DNA of 64,000 nucleotides from Dromiciops gliroides (taxonomy: Eukaryota; Chordata; Mammalia; Microbiotheria; Microbiotheriidae), in NCBI RefSeq assembly GCF_019393635.1, contig NC_057864.1:477852617-477916616 (forward strand). The letters run 5' to 3'. Positions 1 to 10,268 of the stretch are shown here, in pieces. The notes under the pieces were generated by a model. That model saw nothing but the letters and a program-made list of their open reading frames with translations, did no database searches and was not told the origin of the DNA. Positions within the stretch are counted from its first letter, which is position 1; every line of letters begins with the position of its first letter. Position numbers and translations under genes: made by a program.

Positions 1-144
1 ATGGGGACAAGTGGGAGAGATAAGATAGACACACAAACAGCTACAAGTGAGAGCAGCTGGCGATAAATGCCACGGAGCAGAATAAAGAGCTAGGGGAGGC
101 CAAGGGTAACAGTGGACATGGGGAGGTGGTGGGGAGAGGAGTTC

Positions 145-956
145 TAGTGCTACCCTTCTTTTTTTTTTTTTTACATATAAGGTATTTTATTTTTTCCATT
201 ACATGTAAAGATAGTTCTCAACTTTTGTTTATACAAGCTTTACAATTTCAGATTTTTCTCCCTCCCCTCCCTCCCCCCCCTCCCCTAGACAGCAGGTAAT
301 CTGATACAGGTTATATCTATATATCTATATACATATACATATATATATACACAGATATATACACATAATAACATTAATCCTATTTCTGCATTAATCCTGT
401 TATAGGAGAAAAAATCAGAGCAGTAATGCAAAACTTCAAAATAGAAAAAAAAAACAATAGCACTCAAAACAAAAGAAATAGTATGGTTCAATCAGCATCT
501 ATACTCCACAGTTCTTTTTTTTTTTCTTGGATTTGGAGATCCTCTTCTATCATGAGTTCCCTGGAACTCTTCTGTACCATTGCATTGGTGAGAAGAATAT
601 AGTCCATCACAGTAGATCAACACTCACTGTTGATGATACTGTGTACAATGTTCTTCTGGTTCTGCTTATCTCACTCATCATCAGCTCATGTAAGACCCTC
701 CAGGTTTCTCTGAACTCCTCCTGCTCATCATTTCTTACAGAACAATAGTATTCCATTGTATTCATATACCACAACTTGTCCAGCCATTCCCCAATTGATG
801 GGCACCCCCTCAACTTCCAATTCCTTGCTACCACGTAAAGAGCAGCTATAAATATTTTTGTACATGTGGGTTCCTTTCCCCCTTCCATGATCTCTTTGGG
901 AAAAAGACCCAAAAGTGGTGTTGCTGGGTCAAAGGGCATGTAGTGCTACCCTTCTT
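145..956 (-). mobile_element. 5'-truncated L1 insertion with perfect target duplication
   Basis: Minus-strand L1 3' end, about 780 bases (161-940), bounded by a perfect 16-base duplication TAGTGCTACCCTTCTT (145-160 and 941-956). The tail is the T-run near 161-171. It encodes the ORF2 C-terminus in one open frame (607-939): FDPATPLLG, TCTKIFIAAL, CPSIGEWLDKLWYMNTMEYY, matching the L1 block IPFDPAIPLLG/TCTRMFIAAL/MEYYAAIKN. Intact frame and flanks suggest a fairly young copy. Confidence 0.9.
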
Positions 957-1370
957 GACTGTGTGACCTTGGGTAAGTCACCTCCCTTTCCGGGCATCAA
1001 TTCCCCCCTCTGTATCAAATGAGGTAACAGGATTGTCATTCTAGCTCTGGTTCTAGAGTTCTAAACCCCATGTGCTTTTCTGTCTCCTGTATTAAAAAAA
1101 CACAAGTCAATTGTCCCCCTGTAAAACTTTCTTTGAGTTGCAAGGAATACCCCCTTTATTCTGGTATTCTGAAATTGTTTTCTTTATGTTCCAGTTTTTC
1201 CAACTAGAGAAGACCAACTTTAATTTCATCCTTCATCCAGGAAAAGAAAGAAGAATAGAGATTCCAGAGGAGAGGGAATGTTATGGGTGTGGAGAAGCAG
1301 TCAATCAGTCAATGGACAAGCATTAATTAAGAAATTACTGTGTGTTAGGCACTTGTGACTCTGAGTCCTC
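957..1370. repeat. MIR fragment (+) and L2 3'-end fragment (-)
   Basis: 957-1065 contains the MIR core words GTGTGACCTTGGGTAAGTCA and a following AAATGAGG. About 1298-1365 reads as the reverse complement of the L2 3' end (CAATCAGTCAATGG...ACTGTGTGTTAGGCAC). Both are old and diverged. Confidence 0.55.
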
Positions 1371-1412
1371 TGCAGAGATCCTAGCCAATAGAGACTGTCC
1401 TTCCATGCCAGA

Positions 1413-1887
1413 CTGTGAGAAAATAGGTAGTTATCTCCTCTCAATGTGGATATAATAGTCAGTCATACTCCTCCGGACCTGTTTGTAGGACAAAGGTCTC
1501 AGATCCCCTCCTCCCCCTCAGGTTAGCAAGGTCACATGGTTCAAGGAGCCATGGTCTCAACAAGGTCTGCTCCAGAGTTGTATCCATATAAGGAAGTATA
1601 AGGTCCACTCCTGAGTTATGCCCATACAAGGAAGAGGGGTGGGAATACTGCGTTCTGATTAGCTAGTTTTTGCACATAGAATAATAGGACCAGTGATGAA
1701 AAAGGGGAGGGTTCATTCGTGTTAGGGACTAGGGTATAAAATAGGGCCTTCGAGCCCCTTTTTGGGGCACCCACTAGCTGCACACTAGGGTGCCTCCTTC
1801 TCATGAGAAGGAAATAAAAAGCCTTTGTCACCTCACTGCTGAGTTCCTGAGAATTATTGAGAAGAGGATGGATTTTTCCCTCATACA
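1413..1887 (+). mobile_element. Probable solo LTR of an endogenous retrovirus
   Basis: A fossil LTR-like segment with the expected order of parts: a U3-like region, a TATA box (GGTATAAAATAGGG near 1733), then 60-80 bases later an AATAAA polyadenylation signal (1814-1819) and a short U5-like end. No internal retroviral genes are recognisable beside it. Ends are approximate and the family is unassigned (ERV1-like by layout only). Confidence 0.5.
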
Positions 1888-2500
1888 GGGTAACTGGAGC
1901 TGTACTCCAGGGAGCACAGGCAAAGTTGCTACACCTGCTTCTGGCCTTCATGCTAGCTCAGTGCTGACAGACTCATCAGAAAGGATGCCATCAACAGAGA
2001 ACCACGACTCATGGCCTGGTTTTCCAGAAAACAAGAACCTGGAGGGGATTGTTTGGACAGTGCAGAGCCAAGGTGAAATGTAGAATGCCTATTCTGGTCC
2101 TGCAAACTGGATCATGTCTTGATGTTTTAAGTATCAACTTTCCAGCAGATTGTAATAATAGTTATGTTAATGATGATGTTTGTTAAGTTTCCTGTGGATG
2201 CACACTTATGGATCTTGTGTGTACTAAGTATTTCCTTAGTGTGGAGGAAATAAATAGCTATCCCATACCTGATTCACAGAGTACATTGAGTTCAGAGACC
2301 CTAGACATGAGCCAAACCTAAGCTTTAAGTAATTTTCCCCTGATCTCCAGGGTGGGGATATAAAGAGCCAAAATGTATGAAAATAGCCCTTCTTTTAAGA
2401 GTCCAGGCTTCCCCAGGACTGAACCTAGTCACCAAAGGCACAAATCCAGAACAGAGAAGCCCCTTAGTGGAGAGGGAGGGGACATGGCAGCCCTATGTAT
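1888..2500. other. No recognisable feature
   Basis: Unassigned sequence. Short reading frames here have no family signature, and no splice-bounded exon could be supported. Confidence 0.4.
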
Positions 2501-2755
2501 TATTGTACCTGGAATGTACTCCCTCACCTCTCCCTTTTGGAATCCCTCAGAGTTGGTTATGCCACTGCCAACTATATGGGACCTCCCCTCTAAAAATTAC
2601 CTTGTATTTCTTTTAAATATTTTTGTATATATTTATAAAAGTTCATTGTTTTCACCGCTTATAGAATGTAAGCTCTTTGAGGGGAGGGATTATGTTACTT
2701 CTGTCTTTGTATCCCCAATGCAAACTACCTGGATCACAAATACTGATTGATGGAT
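2500..2755 (+). repeat. L2 3' end (+)
   Basis: Contains the L2 end pattern: TTGTATAT region, then TAGAATGTAAGCTCTTTGAGG, then CTTTGTATCCCCAATG and a terminal TGATTGATGG-like repeat. Diverged. Confidence 0.65.
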
Positions 2756-2779
2756 GGATCCATCTCCTATTGCTGCAAA

Positions 2780-2930
2780 ATTTCCCATAGTACGATATCC
2801 AGTCTGGGTTACGATCTTGCCTCTGATGGTTACTCCCTGAGTCACCTTGAGCAAACTCCCTCAGCCTCATTTTACTTGCCTGTAGAATGAAGGGGTTGTC
2901 CTCTGAGGTCAAGATCGGTGAGACTATGTC
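2780..2930 (+). repeat. MIR (+)
   Basis: Core words GAGTCACCTTGAGCAAAC, CCTCAGCCTCATTTTAC and TAGAATGAAGGGGTTG in MIR order. Confidence 0.6.
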
Positions 2931-3250
2931 CTCTCAAGACCTATGAGCCTTATGGCTTCTCAGGTCCCACCCAACTGTAAATCTTCTGATCTGAAGGAAG
3001 AAGTGAGCTTCAGAGAATCCCCAGAGAGCAAAACCCCCGGGAGCAGATTATGGCTGTTCTTCAGCTGTTCTTCACCCTTCGTTCTGGAAGAGGCTTGGTG
3101 ATGTCCCAAGTGATGTCTTGACTTGCAAGTGAATTGGATTGAAGTGAGGCAGGGAGGTGCAGAGTCACCAACCTCACTCTCCTCCAGGTCAGGACAACCG
3201 GTGATGGCCCCACAGGGAGGCCAGGAGGGGAGGGGGAAGGAAGGAGGATT

Positions 3251-3426
3251 AAGGAACTAATGGAGGAGGCAGCTAGGTGGTGCAGTAGATAGAGCACCAG
3301 CCCTGGATTCAGGAGTACCTGAGTTCAAAGCCAGCCTCAGACACTTAACACTTACTAGCTGTGTGACCCTGGGCATGCCACTTAACCCCAATTGCCTCTC
3401 AAAAAAAAAAAAAAAAAGGAACTAAT
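3251..3426 (+). repeat. Short tRNA-derived SINE (+) with target duplication
   Basis: Full-length WSINE1/SINE1_MD-type element (about 3268-3415): GGCAGCTAGGTGG head, CTAGCTGTGTGACCCTGGGC body, A-tail. Flanked by AAGGAACTAAT at 3251-3261 and 3416-3426. Confidence 0.9.
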
Positions 3427-3529
3427 CAACTGGCCCTGACATTTCACAGACAGACTGTTAGCATGGGAAGGGGGTTTCCAGGGAGGTCTCCTCTAAGCTC
3501 TTCCTTTTACACTCTATTTTACGCCCATT

Positions 3530-3648
3530 CCACACCATTGTAAGCTCCTTGCGGGCAGGAACTGTCTTTGGCTTCTTTTTGCATTCCCAGGGCTTATCAC
3601 AGTGTATGGCACATAGTAGGTGCTTAATAAATGTTTATTGATTGAGAG
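3530..3648 (+). repeat. L2 3' end (+)
   Basis: Reads TTGTAAGCTCCTTGCGGGCA, then CACATAGTAGGTGCTTAATA and TGTTTATTGATTGA, the canonical L2 terminus. A MIR fragment (+) follows at about 3700-3800. Confidence 0.8.
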
Positions 3649-3984
3649 AAGGGGAAAGGGGGAGGATAAGTATTTCTATGAGCTTTACAAATATCGGCCA
3701 AGTCCATAGAGAGATGGCTTCAGAATCATGTCCCTTTGAGTAAGTCACATGACCATTGTGGGCTTAGATTTCCTCCTTGGTCGTAAAATGAGGACTTAGA
3801 CCTGCAGTCCTAAAGTTAAGCTCCTGTGGCTGACCTCCAGTAAAGGAGATTTCACGACCTCCTAAGACAGTTCACTCAATACCCAGACTGCTCAGGTAGT
3901 GATTTTGTTCCTTGTAAGGAGCCTACATCTGCCCCATGCAACGTCCACCCATCATTCCTACTTCCTTCTTCTGGGGCTAAGAAG

Positions 3985-4160
3985 TCCAAGTCAAAGGATT
4001 GCAGAGCTGAAAGGGGTCTCAGGCCATATAGCTCCACTCCTCATTTTACAGATGAGGAAACTGAGGCTTGTAGAAGTGAGAGACCTGAACAAGGTCACAC
4101 AGGTATAGGACGGAGAGCTGAGACTTGAACTCAGTTCTTCCTGACTCCATTTCCAAGGTT
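3985..4160 (-). repeat. MIR (-)
   Basis: CATTTTACAGATGAGGAAAC, CTGAGGCTTG, AAGGTCACACAGG and TTGAACTCAG in MIR reverse order. Confidence 0.7.
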
Positions 4161-4330
4161 GTCTCTACAATAATTCCTCTTCCATGAACCAACCCTTCAA
4201 GTATTAGGTTTTTGGTTTTTTTTTTTTTAACCCTTCAAGTATTAGGAAACAATTTTTATGTCTCTCTCCTGTCCCACAAATTTTCTTTTTCTAGGCTAAG
4301 CCTCCCCAGTTGCTTTAAAGTGATCCTCAT
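4150..4330 (-). repeat. L3/CR1 fragment (-) with a tail-only insertion
   Basis: TTCTAGGCTAAGCCTCCCCAG and TTTAAAGTGATCCTCAT match the reverse strand of L3/CR1 LINEs. It is interrupted by an 18-base direct repeat around a 20-base T-rich run (4191-4246), reported in the findings. Confidence 0.55.
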
Positions 4331-4479
4331 CTGGGCAGCTAGGTGGCACCATAGTGCATAGAGCACTGGCCTGGAGTCAGAAGACTCCATAGAAATGAGT
4401 CATTCCCCAATTGATAAATGATTCAAAAGATATGACCAGTTTTCAGATGAAATCATTAAGTCATCTATAGCCATATTTT

Positions 4480-4664
4480 AAATGTTCTAGGGGGCAGCTA
4501 GGTGGCACAGTGGATAAAGCACCAGCCCTGGATTCAGGAGGACCTGAGTTCAAATCTGGCCTCAGACACTTGACACTTACTAGCTGTGTGACCCTGGGCA
4601 AGTCACTTAACCTTCATTGCCCTGCAAAACCAAAAAACGAAACAAAACAAAACAAAATGTTCTA
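4480..4664 (+). repeat. Short SINE (+) inside the L1
   Basis: WSINE1/SINE1_MD-type copy at 4490-4654 with an (AAAAC)n tail, flanked by AAATGTTCTA (4480-4489 and 4655-4664). The body is the GATAAAGCACC/CACTTGACACTT variant. Confidence 0.88.
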
Positions 4665-5341
4665 ACTCACTATTTTCCCCATAAAATATTTTATTATTTT
4701 TTCAGTTACATGTAGAGATAGTTTGCAACATTTGTTTTTATAAGATTTCTAGTTTTACTTTTTTCTCTCTCCCTCCCCTCCCTCACCCCTCCCCAAGACA
4801 GCTAGAAATCTGATATAGGTTATATATGTAAAATCACATTAAACATATTTTTGCATTAGTTATGCTGTGCAAGAAGAATCAGAGGAAAATGGAAAAACCT
4901 CAAAAAAGAAAAACAAAAAAATAGAGATAGTATGGTTCAATCTGCATCTAGATTCCATAGTTCTTTTTTTTCTGGATTTGGAGAGCATTTTCCATCATGA
5001 GTCCTTTAGAATTATCTTGGACCATTGTACTGCTGAGAAGAGTCAAGTTCATCACAGCTGATCAACACACAATGTTGTTGATACTGTATACAATGTTCTC
5101 TTGGTTCTGCTCCCTTCACTCAGCATCAGTTCCTGTAAGTCCTTCCAGGTTTCTCTGAAATCCGCCTGCTCATTGTTTCTTACAGCACAATAGTATTCCA
5201 TTACATTCATATACCAAACTTGTTCAGCCATTCCCCAATTGATGGGCATCCCCTCAATTTCCAATTCCTTGCCACCACAAAAAGAGCAGCCATAAATATT
5301 TTTGTACATGTGGGTCCTTTTCCCTTTTCTAACTCACTATT
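4660..5341 (-). mobile_element. L1 3' end (-) inserted into the plus-strand L1
   Basis: Element 4675-5326, flanked by a perfect 15-base duplication TTCTAACTCACTATT (4660-4674 and 5327-5341). It codes a diverged ORF2 end (CPSIGEW, MEYYCAVRNNEQ) on the minus strand. Its left duplication overlaps the right duplication of the neighbouring SINE, so it came after that SINE. Confidence 0.88.
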
Positions 5342-5890
5342 GATTGGAAAAATGCAAACTAAAACAACTCTGGGGTACCACCTAATACCTATTAGATTGG
5401 CTAATAGTACAGAAAAAGAAAATGACAAATATTTGAAGGGATATGAGAAAATTAGGACACTAATGCATTGTTAACTGATTCAACCATTCTTTAGAACAAT
5501 TTGGAACTGTGCCCAAAGGGCTATAAAACCATGCATATTCTTTGACCTAGCAATACCACTACTAGTTCTACATCTAAAAAGAGAAAACCCAAAAGGAAAA
5601 GGGCCTATATGTACAACTATTTATAGCAGCTCTTTTCTGTTGGCAAAGAATTGGAAACTGAGGGGATGCCTATCCACTGGGGAATGGCTGAACAAATTGT
5701 GGTATGTGATTGTGTTGGAATACTATTGTGCTACAAGGAATGATGAGCAAGATGCTCTCAGAAAAACTTGTAAAGACTTACATGAGCTGATGCAAAGTAA
5801 AATGTACTGTGTACAAAGTAACAGCAATATTGTAAGATGATTAGCTGTGAATGATTTAGCTGTTTTCAGCAATACAATAATCCAAGACAA

Positions 5891-6071
5891 CTCTGAAGGA
5901 CTTTTTCTTTTTCTTTTTTTCTTTTTGATGAGGCAATTGGGGTTAAGTGACTTGCCCAGGGTCACACAGCTAGTAAATGTTAATTATCTGAGGCTGGATT
6001 TGAACTCAGGTCCTCCTGAATCCAGGGCCAGTGATGTATTCATTGCACCACCTAGCTGCCCCTCTGAAGGA
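5891..6071 (-). repeat. Short SINE (-) inside the L1
   Basis: Element 5901-6061, minus strand, T-rich tail first and CACCTAGCTGCCCC head last; duplication CTCTGAAGGA at 5891-5900 and 6062-6071. Confidence 0.87.
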
Positions 6072-6524
6072 TTAAAAAAAAAGTATTTTATTTATTTATT
6101 TTTCCCGTTACATGTAAAGATAGTTCTCAACTTTTGTTTATACAAGCTTTCCAATTTCAGATTTTTCTCCCTCCCTCCCCCCTCCTCCCTCCCCTAGACA
6201 GCAGGTACTCTGATATAGGTTATATATATATTTATGCATATTTATATATAATAACATTAAACATATTTCTGCATTAGTCATGTTATAAGAGAAAAATCAG
6301 AGCAATGAGGAAAAACCTCAAAATAGAAAAACAACAACAGCACCAAAAACCAAAATAAATCATATGGTTCATTTAGCATCTATACTCCACAATTCTTTTT
6401 TTCTTGGATTTGGAGATCCTCTTCCATCATGAGTTCCCTGGAACTCTTCTGTATCATTGCATTGATGAGAAGAATATAGTCCATCACAGTAGGTCAACAC
6501 TCAATGTTGATGATACTGTGTAAA
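6072..6524 (-). mobile_element. Short L1 3' end (-) inside the L1
   Basis: T-rich start, then the reverse complement of the L1 3' UTR (TTACATGTAAAGATAGTTCTC at 6109) and the last ORF2 codons. It ends near ATGATACTGTGTA, after which the host L1 resumes with ATGCTATCCATCTCC. Confidence 0.8.
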
Positions 6525-7139
6525 ATGCTATCCATCTCCAGAGAAAGAACTGATGGTGTCTGAATACAGATTAAAGCATACTTTTTAAACTTTATTTTTC
6601 TTGTGGTGTTTTTTTGTCTTTGTTTTCTTTCACAACGTGACTAATATGGAAATATGTTTTACATGACTACACATGTATAACCTATATGGAATTGCTTGCC
6701 TGCTCAATGAGAGGGGTGGGGAGGGAGGAAGGGAGAGAATTTGGAACTCAAAGTTTAAAAAATGAAGGTTAAAAAATTGCTTTTTATATGCAATTAGGGA
6801 AAAAATTAAAAACCAGATAAAAAACAGTTTTGCGAGTTGAAATATTGCCTCAGACACTCACTAGCTCTGTGACCCTGGACAAATCATTTAACCCTGTTTG
6901 TCTCAGTTTCCTCATCTGTAGATGGAAAAGGAAATGACAAACCATTCTAGTATCTTTGCAAAGAAAACCCCAGATGGGATCACAAAGAGTTGGACATGAC
7001 TAAAAAAAATGACTGAACAACAATAACAATTGATCCTGTCTGGCCTGGTCTCCAGTCCTTCTGGATCTTGGTAGCTCTGCTATAATTGATTTCCATATTC
7101 TCCATGTCCTTCCTGGAAAGAGGTGAACACCAACCTTCA

Positions 7140-7330
7140 GAGACAGTATGGTGGAATGGATGGGATTCTAAACCAGGAGTCAGAGGACCTGCATTCAAAT
7201 GCTGCCTCATTAGCTCTGTGACGTTGGAAGAGTCACGGCACCTCTTGCCTCAGTTTCCTCACCTGTAAAATGAGGGAGTTGGACTAGATGCCCTCCGAGG
7301 CCCCTTCCAGCTCTGGATCTGGGCTCCACT
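7140..7330 (+). repeat. MIR (+)
   Basis: Nearly full-length: GTATGGTGGAATGGATGGGA, CTCTGTGACGTTGG, CCTCAGTTTCCTCACCTG, AAATGAGGGAGTTGGACTAG, CCCTTCCAGCTCTGG. Confidence 0.75.
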
Positions 7331-7924
7331 AAGCAAGGTGGAGTAGGGAGGAACTCTTGCCTCCCTAGAACTCTCTGAATAATGTGAATAAAATTACATT
7401 TTTTCCAGCCTACAGGCACTTCCCTGTCTTGTGGCTGGGCAAACAATATGCACACCCACCCATGAAACAATCAAACAACCCAAGACATTGTATGCCCGGG
7501 GAAAGGGGTGGGGGGCAGCCAGAGGAGCAGTTGTCTGGGCAGGACCATTTCAGGGAAGGAAGAATCTGAGAGTATGACTAAACATACCAGCCTCCCCCCG
7601 CCAGCTCCTGCCCACCCCTCCTTTTCCTTATTTGATTCTCCATTTCAGACCCTTTCACCTTCTTCAATTCATTCACCTAACAGTAATTAGTGCCCTTGCT
7701 AGGTGAGGGGAGGGAGGAGAGGGAACACTCAAGGGGTGAATAAGGGGATGTGCACCCAGCCCTACCCCAGACACAAAGCACAGGGTTGGGCTCCAAAATA
7801 TTTGTGGAGCTCTTCCAAAAGAACTTCTCCCTTGCCTGGGGGAAGAGAAGGGGACCCTTAAGAGAGACATTTTTCCTTAGGGAGGGAGCTGCAGGAGGGA
7901 GGGAGCTGGGGCATTGAAAAGATC
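7330..7924. other. No recognisable feature
   Basis: Intergenic sequence with C-rich and A-rich patches; no exon, repeat family or strong regulatory motif was supported. Confidence 0.4.
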
Positions 7925-8050
7925 TTGTACAGTACTGGCTCTGATGTCAGAGGAACTCTGGGAAGGTCACTGATGCTCCCTGGATCTCAGTTTCCTTATC
8001 TGTAAAGTGAAGAGGTTGGACTGGATGGCCGATGAAGATCCCTGAAGATG
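7925..8050 (+). repeat. MIR (+)
   Basis: CTCAGTTTCCTTATCTGTAA followed by GTTGGACTGGATGGCCGATG. Confidence 0.6.
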
Positions 8051-8220
8051 CGACCTACTGGGGACAGCCCCTCTGGCATTCATAGAAAGGCCAAAAGCCA
8101 CACCAGAGAGTATGTGATGTACCTTCTTCATCCTAATACCTGCCCTTCCACATCCCTCCCTCTCCCGATGCAATCCTGTATCCTTCGCCTACCCTCCCCA
8201 AGGGAGTGCTATCTCTCTGT

Positions 8221-8303
<83 letters not shown>

Positions 8304-8404
8304 CCTCCCTCCTTCTTTCTCTCCTCCTCTCTCTTCTCTTCTATCTCCTTCTCTTCCTCCTTCTCTCTCCCTCTCTCTTTCTCTCCTTTCTGTCTGTCTG
8401 TCTG

Positions 8405-8453
<49 letters not shown>
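8221..8453 (+). repeat. (CT)n, CT-rich and (CA)n microsatellite
   Basis: Near-perfect (CT)n at 8224-8300, a mixed CT-rich part to 8416, then (AC)n at 8417-8453. The long reading frames of Ser/Leu, Thr/His or Arg/Glu across this tract are artefacts of the repeat. Confidence 0.97.
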
Positions 8454-8454
<1 letters not shown>

Positions 8455-8819
8455 GACATACGATTGCTGTATGTTACTCCATTTCTATCCATTGACCATC
8501 CACCTCTTCCTATCCTTCGGGGCCCACCAAGATGCCTTCCTACTCAAGTATGGCCCTTCCCTCCCTTACTTCCCACATTCCTAGAATATCCCTCCCTAGG
8601 AGCACCTGGCCTAGGGCCTCCAAAGGAACATTTGCCAAAGTTCTGCTCCCCAAGGGCATGGATCCCCATGTCTCCCCCCCCGCCAGGGCCCCATGCCAGA
8701 GCCCCATGCCAGGCTTCACCTGTCCTAGTTAAGATGGAGCTGAAACTGGCAGGTTAAATGAATCACCCAGCCAAGGAGAAAACTTTCAAAGTGCCGAAGG
8801 TAAGTAGCACCATGAATTA

Positions 8820-8960
8820 CATTAGATTTAGACGGGAAGAAAGACCTGGGTTTAAATCCTGCCTAAGATGCTTCCTAGCTATGTGGTCCTGGACAGATAA
8901 TTTCCCTTCTCTTAGCCTCGGTTCCCCCATCTCTAAAATGGGTCTGCAAGGGATGCTGGA
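8820..8960 (+). repeat. MIR (+)
   Basis: GGGTTTAAATCCTGCC, TAGCTATGTGGTCCTGGACA and CCATCTCTAAAATGGG in order. Confidence 0.6.
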
Positions 8961-9065
8961 AGAGCAGAAACTGGTTGTATCTGAAGTGCCGGAAGAAAAG
9001 AAGCTTCACAGTATCTTACTCCTATGCAAGCACAAGTATCCATAAATAGGAGAAGCTATAATCAG

Positions 9066-9241
9066 AAACAGGGGAAGCTGGGTGACTCAGTGGATATGAG
9101 CCTGGGGTCAGAAGACATCATTTATGTTCAAATGTGGCCTCAGACACTAGCTGTGTGATCCTGGGTGAGCCAATTAACCCTCTTTGCCTCAGTTTCCTCA
9201 TCTGTAAAATGAGCTGGAAAAGGAAATGGCAAACCACTCTA
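9066..9241 (+). repeat. MAR1-type CORE-SINE (+)
   Basis: AAGCTGGGTGACTCAGTGGA head, CCTCAGTTTCCTCATCTGTA core and GGAAATGGCAAACCACTCTA; the RTE-like terminal part is missing. Confidence 0.7.
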
Positions 9242-9599
9242 GTCCTTCTCATAAATATCACATATTTCACATATATAAAAGGTATATTTCTATTGCTATG
9301 TAGATAATATAGATAGGAATATATAGAAATACCCTAGACATAACTAAGATTAACCCTCTAAGCAAAATGGACTTAAGGCCAGGCAGGGCCCGCCTCTCAA
9401 AGGGGTGATTGTTTTACATACAAGTGTGACGCCTTCCTCTGATACAAGAGAAGCAAAAGTCTGTAAGGTGGACCCTCCAATATCAACCCTTAGGGAGGTG
9501 TCTCTGTTAAAATAGCTACATATAAGATGAAAGACTTGGGCTAAGCTCCTCAGCCTTTACATTGAATGTAGTCACACTCTACAGAGAAGATACTGAACA

Positions 9600-10192
9600 G
9601 ATATTTTTTGAATGAATGAATGAATGGGTGGGTGAATTAACAAAGGTCCTTGCCTGCCCAGATTTCTATCTGCTCATTCAGCACCATGTGCCTACTCATT
9701 GTGCTATACTGTCTCTATCCAGAAGACTGTGCAGACCTAGGGACAAAGAGGGTTTTGTGGGGCCCCATGGACCCTGCCCCAATTTGGCTCAGTTGTCCAA
9801 GGTGGAGAGGACCAGGGGGTGGGGGAAAATGGGAGTCCAGATGTGTTTACAGCGGAGCATAATGATTATTCTCCTCAATCATTGTGGCCTCTCCCTAGCA
9901 ACACCAAATCTTCCAAAGTTTAGTTTCTCCTTAAAAACCTGTCATACCAGTTGGCTTGGAGTCCTCTTCCCCAGGCCCAGGGTGTGTTCATTTGTGGGGG
10001 GAGCAATGTGGGGGGGTAGGGCATGACTGGATGACTGGCAGTGGGAGGAGAGCCTTCTGGGTGGACTGCGGAATCTCCCTCCAGGGCACATCTCTCCTTC
10101 TTCAGAGTGTGCCCTGGCTCAGACACTGTCACCCTTGGAGGACCACAGACATTCCACAGAAGGGACCTTCCAACATTCCATCCATCCGGACC
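9600..10192 (+). promoter_or_regulatory. Likely promoter and 5' UTR region of UPK3BL1
   Basis: Mostly non-repetitive DNA directly upstream of the start codon. No TATA box and no CpG island are visible. Two ACATTCCA words, perfect TEAD/MCAT-type sites, lie at 10149-10156 and 10173-10180, and a RUNX-like ACCACA at 10142-10147. The transcription start cannot be placed from sequence, so these words may lie in the 5' UTR and be chance matches. Confidence 0.35.
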
Positions 10193-10268
10193 ATGGAGTT
10201 CCCCCAGGGGTGGCTCTCACTGCTGCTATTGCTTCTAGTGACCAGTGTCCCAACTGAGGCCAGCCTGG
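10193..10268 (+). CDS. UPK3BL1: UPK3BL1 exon 1 coding part (signal peptide)
   Basis: Encodes residues 1-25 starting MEFPQGW and a seven-residue hydrophobic leucine-rich core, then a TEASL end typical of a signal-peptidase region. The start ATG at 10193 has context ACCATGG, a strong Kozak match, and no other in-frame ATG gives a signal peptide. The exon ends after one base of a codon at a strong GTGAGT donor. Confidence 0.9.

Larger units (their letters stand above)
4388..6815 (+). mobile_element. L1 (+) inside the MAR1 SINE, itself interrupted four times
   Basis: Plus-strand L1 pieces at about 4388-4489, 5342-5900 and 6525-6815 form one collinear 3' end. The ORF2 tail (WKLRGCLSTGEWLNKLWY at 5650-5705) is followed by the 3' UTR word CATCTCCAGAGAAAGAACTG at 6532 and an A-rich end near 6800. 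Frames are broken by stops and small indels. The gaps hold a SINE (4490-4654), L1 (4675-5326), SINE (5901-6061) and L1 (6072-6524). Confidence 0.8.
4333..7022 (+). repeat. MAR1 SINE (+) split by a nested block of later insertions
   Basis: The 5' part (4333-4387: GGGCAGCTAGGTGGCACC, GAGCACTGGCCTGGAGTCAG) and the 3' part (about 6836-7022: CCTCAGACACTCACTAGC, the core, then AGTTGGACATGACT) are halves of one MAR1 CORE-SINE. An L1 lies between them, itself holding two SINEs and two more L1 copies. The halves join in the right order without overlap, so the SINE is the oldest layer. Confidence 0.8.

Noticed and set aside
8048-8757. Long overlapping reading frames rich in Ser/Leu and Thr/His on plus, Arg/Glu on minus
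   Set aside because: They are translations of the (CT)n and (CA)n microsatellite; no homology, splice sites or start context.
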